From: Telmatospirillum siberiense | GTDB lineage: Bacteria > Pseudomonadota > Alphaproteobacteria > Rhodospirillales > Magnetospirillaceae | Direction of reading: 5' to 3' | DNA: 64,000 nt | Assembly (NCBI RefSeq): GCF_002845745.1 | Contig: NZ_PIUM01000001.1 | Coordinates: 1-64,000 of the forward strand | In this document: piece by piece, positions 8,404-17,223 of the stretch | Position numbering within the stretch: the first letter of the stretch is position 1 | How the letters are laid out: each line of letters begins with the position of its first letter | Made by a program: the position numbers and the translations under genes | The notes under the pieces: generated by a model | What the model was told of the DNA's origin: nothing | The model's database searches: none | The model's input: only the letters and a program-made list of their open reading frames with translations

Positions 8404-8634
8404 ATGAACTGGGATGATTATGAAGGATTGGGGCGTGCACTTCACGAGGCCAACCCCGATGTCAACCATCTGACGGTCGCCGATGCGGATCTGGTGCGTC
8501 TGGTGAGCGCATTGCCCGGGTTCGCCGACGCTCGGATTCGTCCGGACGCGACGTCGCTGACAGCCGTTCGGTTTGCCTGGGTGGCTGCCGCCGAAGGCGA
8601 TGACGACGGCAGTCCTTACGACGGCTCGGCCTGA
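8404..8634 (+). CDS. IscX-like iron-sulfur assembly accessory protein
   Basis: A 76-residue acidic protein that aligns with IscX (YfhJ). It shows the N-terminal WDDYEGLGRALHEANPDVN segment (IscX: W-x-D-x-x-x-I-G-x-A-L...-P-D), a central DLVRLVSALPGFAD region (IscX: DLxxWVxxLxxFxDDP) and a terminal RFAWVAAAE helix. IscX binds the desulfurase IscS and iron and tunes Fe-S cluster assembly. I chose ATG 8404 because AAGGTGG lies just upstream; a start at 8362 would add 14 residues with no homology. No isc or suf gene is nearby, so this is a stand-alone copy. Confidence 0.65.
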   Translation: MNWDDYEGLGRALHEANPDVNHLTVADADLVRLVSALPGFADARIRPDATSLTAVRFAWVAAAEGDDDGSPYDGSA

Positions 8635-8694
8635 GGTCCGAGGGGACCTCCCTAAGATCAATAGCATTCCAATCAGCCCAGAATGGGGGGTGAG

Positions 8695-10344
8695 ATGACG
8701 CACGTCGACCGGCGTGAGGCGGGACTCTATTGGCAATCCCGCATGGGAAACAATGCCGACGGCATTGGCGGCAACGCGCATCGTTACGACGTGGTGGCGG
8801 AGGAGGCCGACGGTTCCATCAGCAGTCGGCATTTTCTCGTCGACTATGGATTGAAGCTTGGCGGGGGGCGTGGCTATTCCTGCGAGTTTCCGTCGCCGGA
8901 AGGCGTCTTCGTCCGCCGTGGCGAGTCTGCCCCGGATGGCGGGGGGGGCCCGCCCGAGGCGCTGTTGCTTACCCATGCGCACGAAGATCATCTGGGGGCT
9001 GTCCGCCACGCGATCGACATGGGATATTCCTGCCCGCCCGTCTATGCCACGGCCTTCACCGCCGCGATGCTGAATAATTCCCTGGTGAAGGCCGGCATCG
9101 CCCGCGATCTATGGCCCGAAATCCATATCGTCCGCGGCGGAGACGTCGCCGAGATCGGATCGGCCAAGGTCGAGTTCGTTCCCATGGATCATATGCCGGG
9201 GGCCACCGCGCTCCGCATCCGGACCAAGGAGGCCTCGGTCTTCCATACCGGGGATTACAAATTCGACGAAACGCTGGCGCTGGGAGAGCGCGCCGATCCA
9301 CACCGTCTGCGGGCCATCGGGGCCGAAGGGGTGGATATGGTGGTTTCGGATTCGACGTCGGTGGCGACAAACGGTGCCCCGGCCAGCGAAGCCGAGATCT
9401 GCCGGAACTTGACGCGCATCGTCGGCGACAGCCGGGGGCGGGCCGTCGTCGCCGGCATTCTCGGTTCGCAGCTGGACCGGTTGGTGTCCCTGGGGCGTGC
9501 CGCCCATGCCAACGGACGGGTTCTGGCGGTCTGCGGGCGCAGTCTGGCCGATAATGTCGCGGCGGCGCAGGCGGCCGGCCTCGACATCGAAGGCGCGGCG
9601 GGCACCCGGATACTGACGTCGCGGGAAGCCCGTGATCTTCCCCCCGAAACGGTGCTGATGGTCACGACGGGGGCATTCGCCCAGTCCAACGCCGGTCTGA
9701 TGCGCTCGGCCCATCGTCAACCGGGAGCCCTGCCGATCGATGAAAACACGACGGTGGTCATCCCGCAAAGGGCGATTCCCTCCGTTAAGACGGCGCATGC
9801 GTCGATGGTTGCCAAACTGGAGGAGCGGGGCGCCAAGGTCGTCACCGCGGAGCGCGCGCCGGAGCTCGGCTATGGGCCAATTCATCAATCCGGGCATGCC
9901 GTCGAACGGGATGCCAAACTGCTTTACACGCTGTTGAAGCCCCGGAAAATCGTCGCGCCGATCCATGGCGATGGCAAGCAGGTCGAAGCCAATGGGCGCC
10001 TGGCCCGATCGCTGGGGATCCCTTCCCTGATGCTGGAGCGTAACGGGGCGGTGGTGCATATCGGCGCCTCGGGCGCCTCGGTCGTCGGCGTCGAGGAGGT
10101 TTCCCGTATCGGTGCCCGGGAGAGCGAGGCGGTGGTGAAGCAATTGCCGCGCGCGCCGCGCGGGCAGGGGCGGAACAACCGGGCGCCGCCGGCGGTCTTC
10201 GTCTATGACCGGCTGGATGGGTCTGGGCGTATCGTCCAGCATGCCAATCTTCCCGCTCCCGAGGTGTCGACCCGCCCCAAGGCACCGGATGGGCCACAGA
10301 CCGTTTATGCCGGCGCCCGCCTTCATGTGCAGACGTCGCGCTGA
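8695..10344 (+). CDS. RNase J-like beta-CASP metallo-beta-lactamase nuclease
   Basis: A 549-residue protein of the metallo-beta-lactamase/beta-CASP family. It shows HAHEDH (residues 94-99), the MDHMPGATALRI motif, HTGDYKFD, HQSGHA (beta-CASP motif C) and PIHGDGKQVEANGRLA, all in RNase J order. RNase J is a 5'-3' exo- and endoribonuclease for RNA decay and rRNA maturation. This copy is divergent at the N-terminus (GIGGNAHRYDV, with no clear VDxG..F loop) and is not beside nuo/birA, where the usual alphaproteobacterial rnj sits, so it may be a paralogue. ATG 8695 is preferred over 8683 because of the GGGGGGTGAG just before it. It heads a co-directional set with the membrane protein, ATPase and PilM-like genes. 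Confidence 0.82.
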   Translation: MTHVDRREAGLYWQSRMGNNADGIGGNAHRYDVVAEEADGSISSRHFLVDYGLKLGGGRGYSCEFPSPEGVFVRRGESAPDGGGGPPEALLLTHAHEDHLGAVRHAIDMGYSCPPVYATAFTAAMLNNSLVKAGIARDLWPEIHIVRGGDVAEIGSAKVEFVPMDHMPGATALRIRTKEASVFHTGDYKFDETLALGERADPHRLRAIGAEGVDMVVSDSTSVATNGAPASEAEICRNLTRIVGDSRGRAVVAGILGSQLDRLVSLGRAAHANGRVLAVCGRSLADNVAAAQAAGLDIEGAAGTRILTSREARDLPPETVLMVTTGAFAQSNAGLMRSAHRQPGALPIDENTTVVIPQRAIPSVKTAHASMVAKLEERGAKVVTAERAPELGYGPIHQSGHAVERDAKLLYTLLKPRKIVAPIHGDGKQVEANGRLARSLGIPSLMLERNGAVVHIGASGASVVGVEEVSRIGARESEAVVKQLPRAPRGQGRNNRAPPAVFVYDRLDGSGRIVQHANLPAPEVSTRPKAPDGPQTVYAGARLHVQTSR

Positions 10345-10395
10345 CGTGCCGGCCGAAAATTGTTCCGGGGCCGGTCCGGCCAAAAGGGTTCGCTG

Positions 10396-12318
10396 ATGCG
10401 GCTGGGGATCTTGATGCAGTGGCTGAGGCGCGGCGCCTTCCTGACGCTTCTCTGGATGCTCTGGCTGATTGTCGTCGCAGCCGGCGGATGGGCCATCTAT
10501 TGGAAGGTCTATGATTTCGACGCCGCCGATTGGCTGAACTGGATCGAAATCCGGCAACGTTACCTGCATGGCGCGGTCATTCCGTTCAATTTTGTCGCCA
10601 CGGCATTGGGCTTGGCTTGTCTGGCGTTTTCCGGCGGTGTTCTCCTGACGGTGAGGTTCGATCGCCTGCACGGCTTTCTCCTCGGCTTGTGGCCGGACAT
10701 CGGCTGGATGCTTCCAGTGCCGTCTCGGTTCCGCCTTCGGCCGCAAGGGAAAGCGCGATTCCGTTCGACCGGAGCGCGGGCCGCGCCCGCTTCCCGGGAA
10801 TTGTCGATCCGGATCCTTCTGCCATTGGTCTTGACCTTGGCCCGCTGGGGACGGGCATTGGCCCGGACGCGGACGCGGACGCAGACGCCAGCCGCCGCCG
10901 CGATGACCGAGCCTTCACAGGGTGCCGACGAGGGGGCCTGCGCGGTGATCCAAACTCCGGCGGCGGAGGTCGCCGCCGATGCACCGCCCGATGTTTCGCC
11001 GACCGTCGAGCCTCCCGCTTCGATTTCGCTGCCGACCGATGGCGAGGCCGCCGTCAGTACCGATAAGGAGGGCCGCTCCGACGGGGATCTCGTCGTCTTC
11101 GAGCGGATCATGGCACTGTTCGAGGTCTGGGCGGATCCCGCCCCCGACTGGATGCGGGATGCCCTGCGGGAGGAGTTCGATTCCCTTTCCGAGGCGGGTT
11201 GGTCTCTTTTCTCCGATTTCGGCGAACCGGCGCTGGCGAGTCTCGATGCCGTGGCGGCGGCCGGTGTGCTGCCTCAAGATCCGACCTGCCGCGCGGCGCT
11301 CGACGCCCGGCTGGATGAATACCGGGTTCTCTCGTTGGCTACCGCGGCCTCGTCCGATGACACGGACGGGGAACCCGGTGCGGAATCGGAGGTCCGTCCG
11401 TCCCCCGGGGGCGCCCGTCTGAGCATGAGCGCCGCCTGGCTTGGCGAAATGGTTGATAACTTCGTCATGCTGGAAGAGATCCGGGCGGCGGGCGATGCCG
11501 GTGGGTCGCCCTCGTTCGAGGATCGCTGGGGGGCGATCTACCGTGAAACCGGCGAGCGGCTGAAGATCGCCATGCGGGCGATGACCGACGAGGATTGGCG
11601 GAGCATCGACCAATTTCCCGACCGGGCCGGACGGATACGCATTCAGACGGATCGGCTTCGTGAGGAGTTGCGCGCCCTGCCGGCTCCCGAGGGCGAAGGA
11701 TGTTCCGTTGCGAAAGCTGCCCCCCCTCCATCCGACGAGGGCGAGCCGCTCGCGGCCGGCGTCGCCGCGGAATCTGATCCACCGCATGAGGACGACGTGG
11801 CGGGGGAGGACCATGCCAGGCCCGTCGACTGGGATGGCGGCGGGCCGCCGGTCGAGGAGATCTTGCGAGCGGCTGGATATGTGGTGCGACGGCTTCCTTT
11901 GGCGAATGGGGGCGCTTCCGGGGACAAAGGCGACTATCTGGCGCAAAGAGACGGCTTTTCCCTGTTGCTCCGGGTGGCGGAACTTGCCGGCGACGACTGG
12001 CGGTTGGACGATGGCAGTCTGGCTCCGTGGCAAGGCCGGTCGGGCCAAGCTGTTCCTTCGCCATGCCGCGCCTTGTGGCAACGCCTGGCGTTGCTGCGCT
12101 CTTCGGGGCGGGAGGGGCGGCCCAGCGCCGGTCTGTTGATTCTGCGCGGCGGCCGGTTTGCCGATGAGGCCGCCGCCGCCGCCGTCATCGATCGGGATCG
12201 CCGCCGGACGGGTGTCGACGTGGCCTGGTTGGACCAGCCGTCATCTTCGCTGCCCGATCTCCCGGGCTGGCTGAGGCAAATGGAGACCGTCCGTGCGGAG
12301 AGCCTCCACACCGGGTGA
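10396..12318 (+). CDS. Unrecognised membrane protein, possible link to secretion ATPase
   Basis: A 640-residue protein I do not recognise. Two N-terminal membrane segments are clear (about residues 12-35, FLTLLWMLWLIVVAAGGW, and 57-82, FVATALGLACLAFSGGVLL), leaving a large cytoplasmic part. This contains an R-T-R-T-R-T-Q-T tract, an alanine/proline/acid-rich low-complexity linker, a helical middle region, and a compact C-terminal domain. The C-terminal domain begins GYVVRRLPLANG and includes GDYLAQRDGFSLLLRV and AGLLILRGGRF. It is faintly reminiscent of restriction-endonuclease-fold (NERD/Mrr-like) domains, but I see no intact catalytic triad. Two-TM-plus-cytosol architecture recalls DotM/TrbA of I-type T4SS, without sequence support. 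ATG 10396 has AAAAGGG upstream. It lies 51 bp after the RNase J-like gene and abuts the ATPase gene. Confidence 0.7.
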   Translation: MRLGILMQWLRRGAFLTLLWMLWLIVVAAGGWAIYWKVYDFDAADWLNWIEIRQRYLHGAVIPFNFVATALGLACLAFSGGVLLTVRFDRLHGFLLGLWPDIGWMLPVPSRFRLRPQGKARFRSTGARAAPASRELSIRILLPLVLTLARWGRALARTRTRTQTPAAAAMTEPSQGADEGACAVIQTPAAEVAADAPPDVSPTVEPPASISLPTDGEAAVSTDKEGRSDGDLVVFERIMALFEVWADPAPDWMRDALREEFDSLSEAGWSLFSDFGEPALASLDAVAAAGVLPQDPTCRAALDARLDEYRVLSLATAASSDDTDGEPGAESEVRPSPGGARLSMSAAWLGEMVDNFVMLEEIRAAGDAGGSPSFEDRWGAIYRETGERLKIAMRAMTDEDWRSIDQFPDRAGRIRIQTDRLREELRALPAPEGEGCSVAKAAPPPSDEGEPLAAGVAAESDPPHEDDVAGEDHARPVDWDGGGPPVEEILRAAGYVVRRLPLANGGASGDKGDYLAQRDGFSLLLRVAELAGDDWRLDDGSLAPWQGRSGQAVPSPCRALWQRLALLRSSGREGRPSAGLLILRGGRFADEAAAAAVIDRDRRRTGVDVAWLDQPSSSLPDLPGWLRQMETVRAESLHTG

Positions 12319-12371
12319 CGCGACGCCCCTTGCGACGATTGCGATGGAGAGATGATCAGGACCTGGGGATT

Positions 12372-13388
12372 ATGGACGTGCGATCGGAAAGTGGCTTTAA
12401 TCCGGCGGGTTCGCAGGGGCGCCCCACCCTGGCGACACTGGATTTCGCCGATCTTTATGTGAATGCCGCGGGATCGGGTTATCTCCGAAACGGCGCCTCG
12501 ACCACTTTGTCGGTGGTGCCTCCGTCGCTGAACGAGGCTCTTCTCGGGCTGGTGCGCAGCCTGACCCAGAGGGCCGCGGCCAGGCCGGATCGCCGGGAGT
12601 TTTCAATTTCCCATGACGGGGCGACCTATCGTGTCGCCCTGCTCGACGCCATCGACGGCCTGTGGTTCGTTCTGCGCCGGGGACCAGCCCATGTGCCGAT
12701 GATTCGCGAACTCGGCATTCATCCTCGCGTCGCTGCCGAATTGATCGAATTGGGGCGGGCCAACAATCATGGGATGGTCATCGTCGCCGGCAAGACCGGG
12801 GATGGAAAGACGACGACGGCCTGCGCCCTGCTGGCGGCTTGGCTGGAATATTTCGGCGGCGTCGCGGTGACTATCGAGGATCCGCCGGAATTCCCTCTGC
12901 ATGGCGTGAAACGCTCCGGAGAAGGCTACTGTTTTCAGCGCGACGTGCAGGAGAGTGGCTTCGGGGAGGCCCTCGGAGCCACCATGCGTTATGCGCCGCG
13001 TTTCATTCTGCTGGGGGAGATCCGCTCGGAAGCGGCGGCGAGGGAAGCCTTGCGGGCGAGTATCAACGGTCATCTGGTGGTGACGACGTTGCATGCGGGC
13101 AGTATCGAGGAGGCGGTGCAGCGCCTGCTGGATCTGGCCGCTGATGGCGACGGGCGGGCGGCGGTCCAGGCGACGCTTGCCGCCGGATTGAGCGGCGTCA
13201 TCCATCAAAGGCTGCAGGGTGACGGTGGCGCGCGGCGCCTGGAAATGAAGTTTCTGTTTCCGCGGCCCAGCCTGGCCGATCCGGCGCGGGCGATCATTCG
13301 CGCGGGGCGTATCGAACAACTGGGAACCGAAATCGAATCCCAGCTTAATCGCATTCTCAATGGAGTGGGGCGAGGATGGCCGTCCTGA
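12372..13388 (+). CDS. PilT/VirB11/DotB-type secretion ATPase
   Basis: A 338-residue hexameric ATPase of the GspE/PilT/VirB11 superfamily, which powers pilus retraction or substrate handling on the cytoplasmic face of a secretion machine. Walker A AGKTGDGKTTT begins at residue 139. The Asp box lies in TIEDPPEF, Walker B in FILLGEIRSE (about residue 213), and the His box in VVTTLHAGS. The N-terminal segment LATLDFADLYVNAAGSGYLR is like DotB/TraJ (I-type T4SS). I prefer ATG 12372 (GGGG 5 nt upstream); GTG 12315, overlapping the preceding gene, is possible. It overlaps the next gene by 13 bp, so it is in one operon with its neighbours. Confidence 0.85.
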   Translation: MDVRSESGFNPAGSQGRPTLATLDFADLYVNAAGSGYLRNGASTTLSVVPPSLNEALLGLVRSLTQRAAARPDRREFSISHDGATYRVALLDAIDGLWFVLRRGPAHVPMIRELGIHPRVAAELIELGRANNHGMVIVAGKTGDGKTTTACALLAAWLEYFGGVAVTIEDPPEFPLHGVKRSGEGYCFQRDVQESGFGEALGATMRYAPRFILLGEIRSEAAAREALRASINGHLVVTTLHAGSIEEAVQRLLDLAADGDGRAAVQATLAAGLSGVIHQRLQGDGGARRLEMKFLFPRPSLADPARAIIRAGRIEQLGTEIESQLNRILNGVGRGWPS

Positions 13389-13843
13389 TGATGGTGGGCA
13401 CCATGCTGATGGTGCTGGGTTACTATCTGTTTCTTTTACCGCCGGCGACCGGCCAGGCGCGGGACGAGCCCGCGGCGGCGGGCGCGGCGGCAGTTCTTCT
13501 CGCTCATCAGCGGGCCGCCGTGGACTGGTGCCTGCGGACGGCGTGTCCGGACGGGGCCGTGCCCTCTTCCGGGTTGACCTTGCCGCCGGGTTACGGGGCG
13601 GCCGCCTGGGTACAGAGCGTGGCGCAGGGGGGACTTGTTACGACCTATGCCACCGGTCTCAGAGTCGATGCCCTGGCCATTGCCCGCAGCCTGGGCGATT
13701 TGACGGCCGGCGGACCATCGGCGGGTTTGTCGACGGCGGGCGGGACGGTCGCCGTCCGGTCCGCCCGATCCGGACGAATTCCCGTCGCCATCGTCTTCGG
13801 CGTGCCGGCCGGCGTCCCGGTGATTTCGCAAAAGGTCAAATAA
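13376..13843 (+). CDS. PilM-like protein of conjugative (IncI-type) pili, tentative
   Basis: A 155-residue protein with one N-terminal membrane anchor (MMVGTMLMVLGYYLFLLPP). A periplasmic part follows with AHQRAAVDWC, LTLPPGYGAAAWVQSV, QGGLVTTYATG, a glycine-rich turn and FGVPAGVPVI. Segment order and length resemble PilM of IncI thin pili (a small inner-membrane pilus-assembly protein), but identity is weak and I could not check it. It overlaps the ATPase gene by 13 bp, which supports a joint function. The alternative is an anchored, prepilin-like protein of unknown role. Confidence 0.5.
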   Translation: MAVLMMVGTMLMVLGYYLFLLPPATGQARDEPAAAGAAAVLLAHQRAAVDWCLRTACPDGAVPSSGLTLPPGYGAAAWVQSVAQGGLVTTYATGLRVDALAIARSLGDLTAGGPSAGLSTAGGTVAVRSARSGRIPVAIVFGVPAGVPVISQKVK

Positions 13844-13974
13844 CAGTTCTCCTTCCTCTCCGGAAATGGAGAGCTCCTCAAAGGAAATAAGGCAGTCGCC
13901 AAAGCGCTTGGCAAAATGGCGTCAAGAGGTATTCTGGGGCGTGCCTTAATAAGGACGTCAAGAAGAGGACCAAC

Positions 13975-15123
13975 TTGATGAAAATCGCCATCCCGAAGGA
14001 GCGTCGCGCCAATGAAGCGCGAGTGGCAGCCTCACCGGATACTATTAAAAAATTTGTGGGAATGGGTTTTGACGTTGTTGTCGAGACCGGGGCCGGCGAA
14101 GGAGCATCGCTGGCGGACGATTCTTTTGTTGCGGCGGGGGCCTCCATCGCCGCCGACGAGGCGGCGGCGCTCAAGGATGCCGATATCGTGCTGAAGATCC
14201 AGCGCCCGCTGACGGCGGAGGAAGGTCTGGACGAGTTGGCGCTGTTCAAGAAGGGGGCCGTGTTGATCGGCCATCTCGCGGCGTTGCAGAACAAGCCGCA
14301 GGCCGAGGCCTACGCCAAGGCCGGCGTGACCGCCTTCGCCCTCGAACTGTTGCCGCGGATCAGCCGCGCCCAGAACATGGATATTCTGTCGTCGCAAAGC
14401 AATCTGGCCGGTTACAAGTCCGTGCTCGACGCGGCCGCCGAATATGGCCGGGCCTTTCCGATGATGATGACCGCCGCCGGAACCGTCCCGCCGGCCCGCA
14501 TCCTGGTGCTGGGCGCCGGGGTGGCCGGGCTGCAGGCCATCGCCACGGCCAAGCGCATGGGGGCGGTCGTCTATGCCTTCGACGTTCGTCCCGCGGTCAA
14601 GGAGCAGGTCGAGTCGTTGGGCGGCAAGTTCGTTGAAGTCGACGCCAGCGCCGCCCGCGACGCCGAGACGAAGGGCGGCTACGCCAAGGAAATGGACGAG
14701 GATTACAAGCGCAAACAGGCGGACAAAATCGCCGAGACGCTGAAAAAGACCGATATCGCCATCTCCACGGCACTGATTCCCGGAAAACCGGCGCCCATCC
14801 TTATCACCGAAGAGATGGTCAAGGGCATGCGCAAAGGCTCGGTGATCGTCGATCTCGCGGTCGAGGCCGGTGGCAACTGTCCCCTGTCCGAATATGGCAA
14901 GGTGGTGGTCAAGCATGGCGTCATCCTGGTCGGTCACGCCAATGTCCCGGCTCGCCTGGCCGCCGATACCAGCCTGCTGTTCGCCAAGAATCTGCTGAAC
15001 TTCCTGAGCCTTTCCTACGACAAGGAAAGCAAGGGACTGACCATCAATTGGGATGACGAGATCATCAAGGGCACCGCGCTGACCCGCGATGGCCAGGTGG
15101 TCCATCCGGCGTTGGCCGGTTAA
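13975..15123 (+). CDS. pntAA: NAD(P) transhydrogenase subunit alpha part 1 (domain I)
   Basis: A 382-residue soluble NAD(H)-binding domain I of the proton-translocating transhydrogenase, which uses the proton gradient to reduce NADP+ with NADH. It begins [20 protein letters not shown]. The dinucleotide fold is [21 protein letters not shown] (near residue 178), followed by [15 protein letters not shown]. The mobile loop region [12 protein letters not shown] is present. The alpha subunit is split (pntAA plus pntAB), as in Rhodospirillum rubrum, rather than fused as in Escherichia coli. AGAGGACC precedes the ATG. It is first of a three-gene operon. Confidence 0.97.
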   Translation: MMKIAIPKERRANEARVAASPDTIKKFVGMGFDVVVETGAGEGASLADDSFVAAGASIAADEAAALKDADIVLKIQRPLTAEEGLDELALFKKGAVLIGHLAALQNKPQAEAYAKAGVTAFALELLPRISRAQNMDILSSQSNLAGYKSVLDAAAEYGRAFPMMMTAAGTVPPARILVLGAGVAGLQAIATAKRMGAVVYAFDVRPAVKEQVESLGGKFVEVDASAARDAETKGGYAKEMDEDYKRKQADKIAETLKKTDIAISTALIPGKPAPILITEEMVKGMRKGSVIVDLAVEAGGNCPLSEYGKVVVKHGVILVGHANVPARLAADTSLLFAKNLLNFLSLSYDKESKGLTINWDDEIIKGTALTRDGQVVHPALAG

Positions 15124-15136
15124 GGAGAAAAGTCTC

Positions 15137-15544
15137 ATGGATCAACAAGTCATCGACGGCGCCAACCGTCTGGCCGGTCAAGCCCAGACGCTGGCGCAAA
15201 ATGCCCAGGACTACGCGGCGCAGATCGCGCAGCTGGCCGCCCAGCAGGCCGATGTCGGGCACGGTACCTTCATGTCATTCCTCACCGTTTTCGTCCTGGC
15301 CTGTTTCGTCGGATATTACGTGGTCTGGCGGGTCACGCCGGCGTTGCATTCGCCGTTGATGGCGGTGACCAACGCCATTTCCTCGGTGATCATCGTGGGC
15401 GCCCTGCTGGCCGCCGGTCCGGCCGGCTTCTCCCTGTCCAAGATCTTCGGCTTTCTTGCCGTCGTCCTGGCCTCGGTGAACATCTTCGGCGGCTTCATCG
15501 TCACCCAGAGAATGCTGTCGATGTTCAAGAAGAAGCAGAAATAA
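15137..15544 (+). CDS. pntAB: NAD(P) transhydrogenase subunit alpha part 2 (membrane domain)
   Basis: A 135-residue membrane subunit carrying the alpha-side helices of proton-channel domain II. A polar, glutamine/alanine-rich N-terminus ([20 protein letters not shown]) precedes three to four hydrophobic helices, including [21 protein letters not shown] and the [14 protein letters not shown]-like segment with NAISSVI. The end is [13 protein letters not shown] 15137 is preceded by AAGGAGAAA 8 nt upstream and lies 13 bp after pntAA. Confidence 0.95.
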   Translation: MDQQVIDGANRLAGQAQTLAQNAQDYAAQIAQLAAQQADVGHGTFMSFLTVFVLACFVGYYVVWRVTPALHSPLMAVTNAISSVIIVGALLAAGPAGFSLSKIFGFLAVVLASVNIFGGFIVTQRMLSMFKKKQK

Positions 15545-15554
15545 GGGGACCGCT

Positions 15555-16949
15555 GTGACTGAAAATCTAACGGCATTTGCCTATCTCGTCGCCTCGGTCT
15601 GCTTCATCATGGCCTTGCGCGGCCTGTCCTCGCCGGAAACGTCGCGGCAGGGCAATATGTGGGGCATCGCCGGCATGGCGCTGGCGATCGTCACCACTCT
15701 TCTGACCCCGGGCGTCGTCAGCTATTCGATGATCATCCTGGGTGTGCTGATCGGCGGTTCCATCGGAACGGTGGTGGCCCGGCGCATTCAGATGACCGCT
15801 CTGCCGCAGCTGGTGGCGGCCTTTCACAGCCTGGTCGGTCTGGCCGCGGTCTTCGTTGCGGCTGCCGCTTTCGGCAATCCGGAAGCCTATCACATCGGCA
15901 TACCCGGTCATATTCATGGCGGGTCGCTGGTCGAGATGAGCATCGGTCTGGCCATCGGCGCCATCACCTTCACCGGTTCCCTGGTGGCTTTTGCCAAGCT
16001 GCAGGGTCTGGTTTCCGGAAATCCCCTGGTCTTTCCGCTTCAGCATCCGTTGAACGCGGCCCTGGGGATCGCCCTGGTCGCCCTGGTCGGTGTCTTCGTC
16101 GCCTCCGAATCCTCGACCGTTTTCATTCTGATCACCGCTATCGCCCTGGCCTTGGGCTTTCTGCTGATTCTGCCGATCGGCGGCGCCGATATGCCGGTGG
16201 TGGTTTCGATGCTCAACAGCTACTCCGGGTGGGCGGCGGCGGGTATCGGCTTCACGCTGCAAAATCCGCTGCTGATCGTTACCGGTGCGTTGGTGGGATC
16301 GTCGGGCGCCATTCTGTCCTACATCATGTGCAAGGGCATGAACCGCTCGATCTTTAATGTCATCCTCGGCGGTTTCGGTGGAGAGAGCGTGGCCGGCGGG
16401 GGGGGCGCCGCGCAGGATCGCGGTGCGGTCAAGGCCGGCAGCGCCGACGATGCGGCCTTCATCATGAAGAATTCGTCCAAGGTCATCATCGTGCCCGGAT
16501 ATGGCATGGCGGTGGCGCAGGCTCAGCACGCCTTGCGTGAAATGGCGGATCTCCTGAAGGCCGAGGGCGTCGACGTGCGTTACGCCATCCATCCGGTGGC
16601 CGGCCGCATGCCGGGTCATATGAACGTTCTCCTGGCGGAGGCCAACGTTCCCTATGACGAAGTCTTCGAACTGGAGGAGATCAATCACGAATTCGGCACC
16701 GCGGACGTCGCCTTCGTTATCGGGGCCAACGACGTGACCAATCCGGCCGCCAAGACCGATCCCACCAGCCCGATCTACGGCATGCCGATTCTCGAAGTCG
16801 AGAAGGCCAAGACCGTATTGTTCATCAAGCGCTCGATGGCGTCCGGCTACGCTGGCGTCGACAACGAGCTGTTCTTCCGGCCGAACACCATGATGTTGTT
16901 CGGAGACGCCAAGAAGGTCACCGAGGAGATCGTCAGCGCCCTCGGCTGA
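15555..16949 (+). CDS. pntB: NAD(P) transhydrogenase subunit beta
   Basis: A 464-residue subunit with the remaining membrane helices of domain II followed by the NADP(H)-binding domain III. Helical segments run from residue 5 to about 270, including SYSGWAAAGIGFTLQNPLLIV. Domain III contains VIIVPGYGMAVAQAQHAL, RYAIHPVAGRMPGHMNVLLA and VIGANDVTNPAAKTDPTSPI, which are the NADP-binding signatures. It starts with GTG at 15555 after AAGGGG. It lies 10 bp after pntAB, so co-translation is likely. Confidence 0.97.
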   Translation: MTENLTAFAYLVASVCFIMALRGLSSPETSRQGNMWGIAGMALAIVTTLLTPGVVSYSMIILGVLIGGSIGTVVARRIQMTALPQLVAAFHSLVGLAAVFVAAAAFGNPEAYHIGIPGHIHGGSLVEMSIGLAIGAITFTGSLVAFAKLQGLVSGNPLVFPLQHPLNAALGIALVALVGVFVASESSTVFILITAIALALGFLLILPIGGADMPVVVSMLNSYSGWAAAGIGFTLQNPLLIVTGALVGSSGAILSYIMCKGMNRSIFNVILGGFGGESVAGGGGAAQDRGAVKAGSADDAAFIMKNSSKVIIVPGYGMAVAQAQHALREMADLLKAEGVDVRYAIHPVAGRMPGHMNVLLAEANVPYDEVFELEEINHEFGTADVAFVIGANDVTNPAAKTDPTSPIYGMPILEVEKAKTVLFIKRSMASGYAGVDNELFFRPNTMMLFGDAKKVTEEIVSALG

Positions 16950-16989
16950 CGGGGCGGTGGCGCCATGTGACGGTGGGACGGACTTGTAT

Positions 16990-17120
16990 CAAGTCTCGAT
17001 GAGATGCTCATCGAGACTTGGTCTGGCCCATTGAGGGCCCGCGCCATCGTTGGCGCGAAGCCAAGGGTTTCGGAGAAACCCGCCCGGCGATTGAGGGCTC
17101 GGTGATCGGAACCGATCACC
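16990..17120. repeat. Array of four consecutive hairpins after pntB
   Basis: The 274-bp gap between pntB and the EF-hand gene contains four perfect inverted repeats in 131 bp. CAAGTCTCGATGAG pairs with CTCATCGAGACTTG (16990-17020, 3-nt loop). CGCGCCA-TCGT-TGGCGCG lies at 17040-17057. GGGTTTC-GGA-GAAACCC lies at 17065-17081. GGTGATCGG-AA-CCGATCACC lies at 17101-17120. The string ATTGAGGGC occurs twice between them. It could be a REP-like element, a structured leader of the downstream gene, or a small RNA. Confidence 0.7.
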
Positions 17121-17223
17121 GGGATTTGTTATTGTCCGTCCCGTTCCGTTTCGGCGGACCGCGGTTTTCCCTTTCCCCGTCCTCCGTCGATTGTTCGACC
17201 GCTGAAGGAGACCCGGCCGAGAC

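Noticed and set aside
9109-10746. A 545-codon open frame opposite the RNase J-like gene
   Set aside because: Shadow of the coding strand; no ribosome site or recognisable motif.
16990-17120. CRISPR array
   Set aside because: The repeats are inverted hairpins of different sequence, not direct repeats with regular spacers. No CRISPR array was found anywhere in the window.
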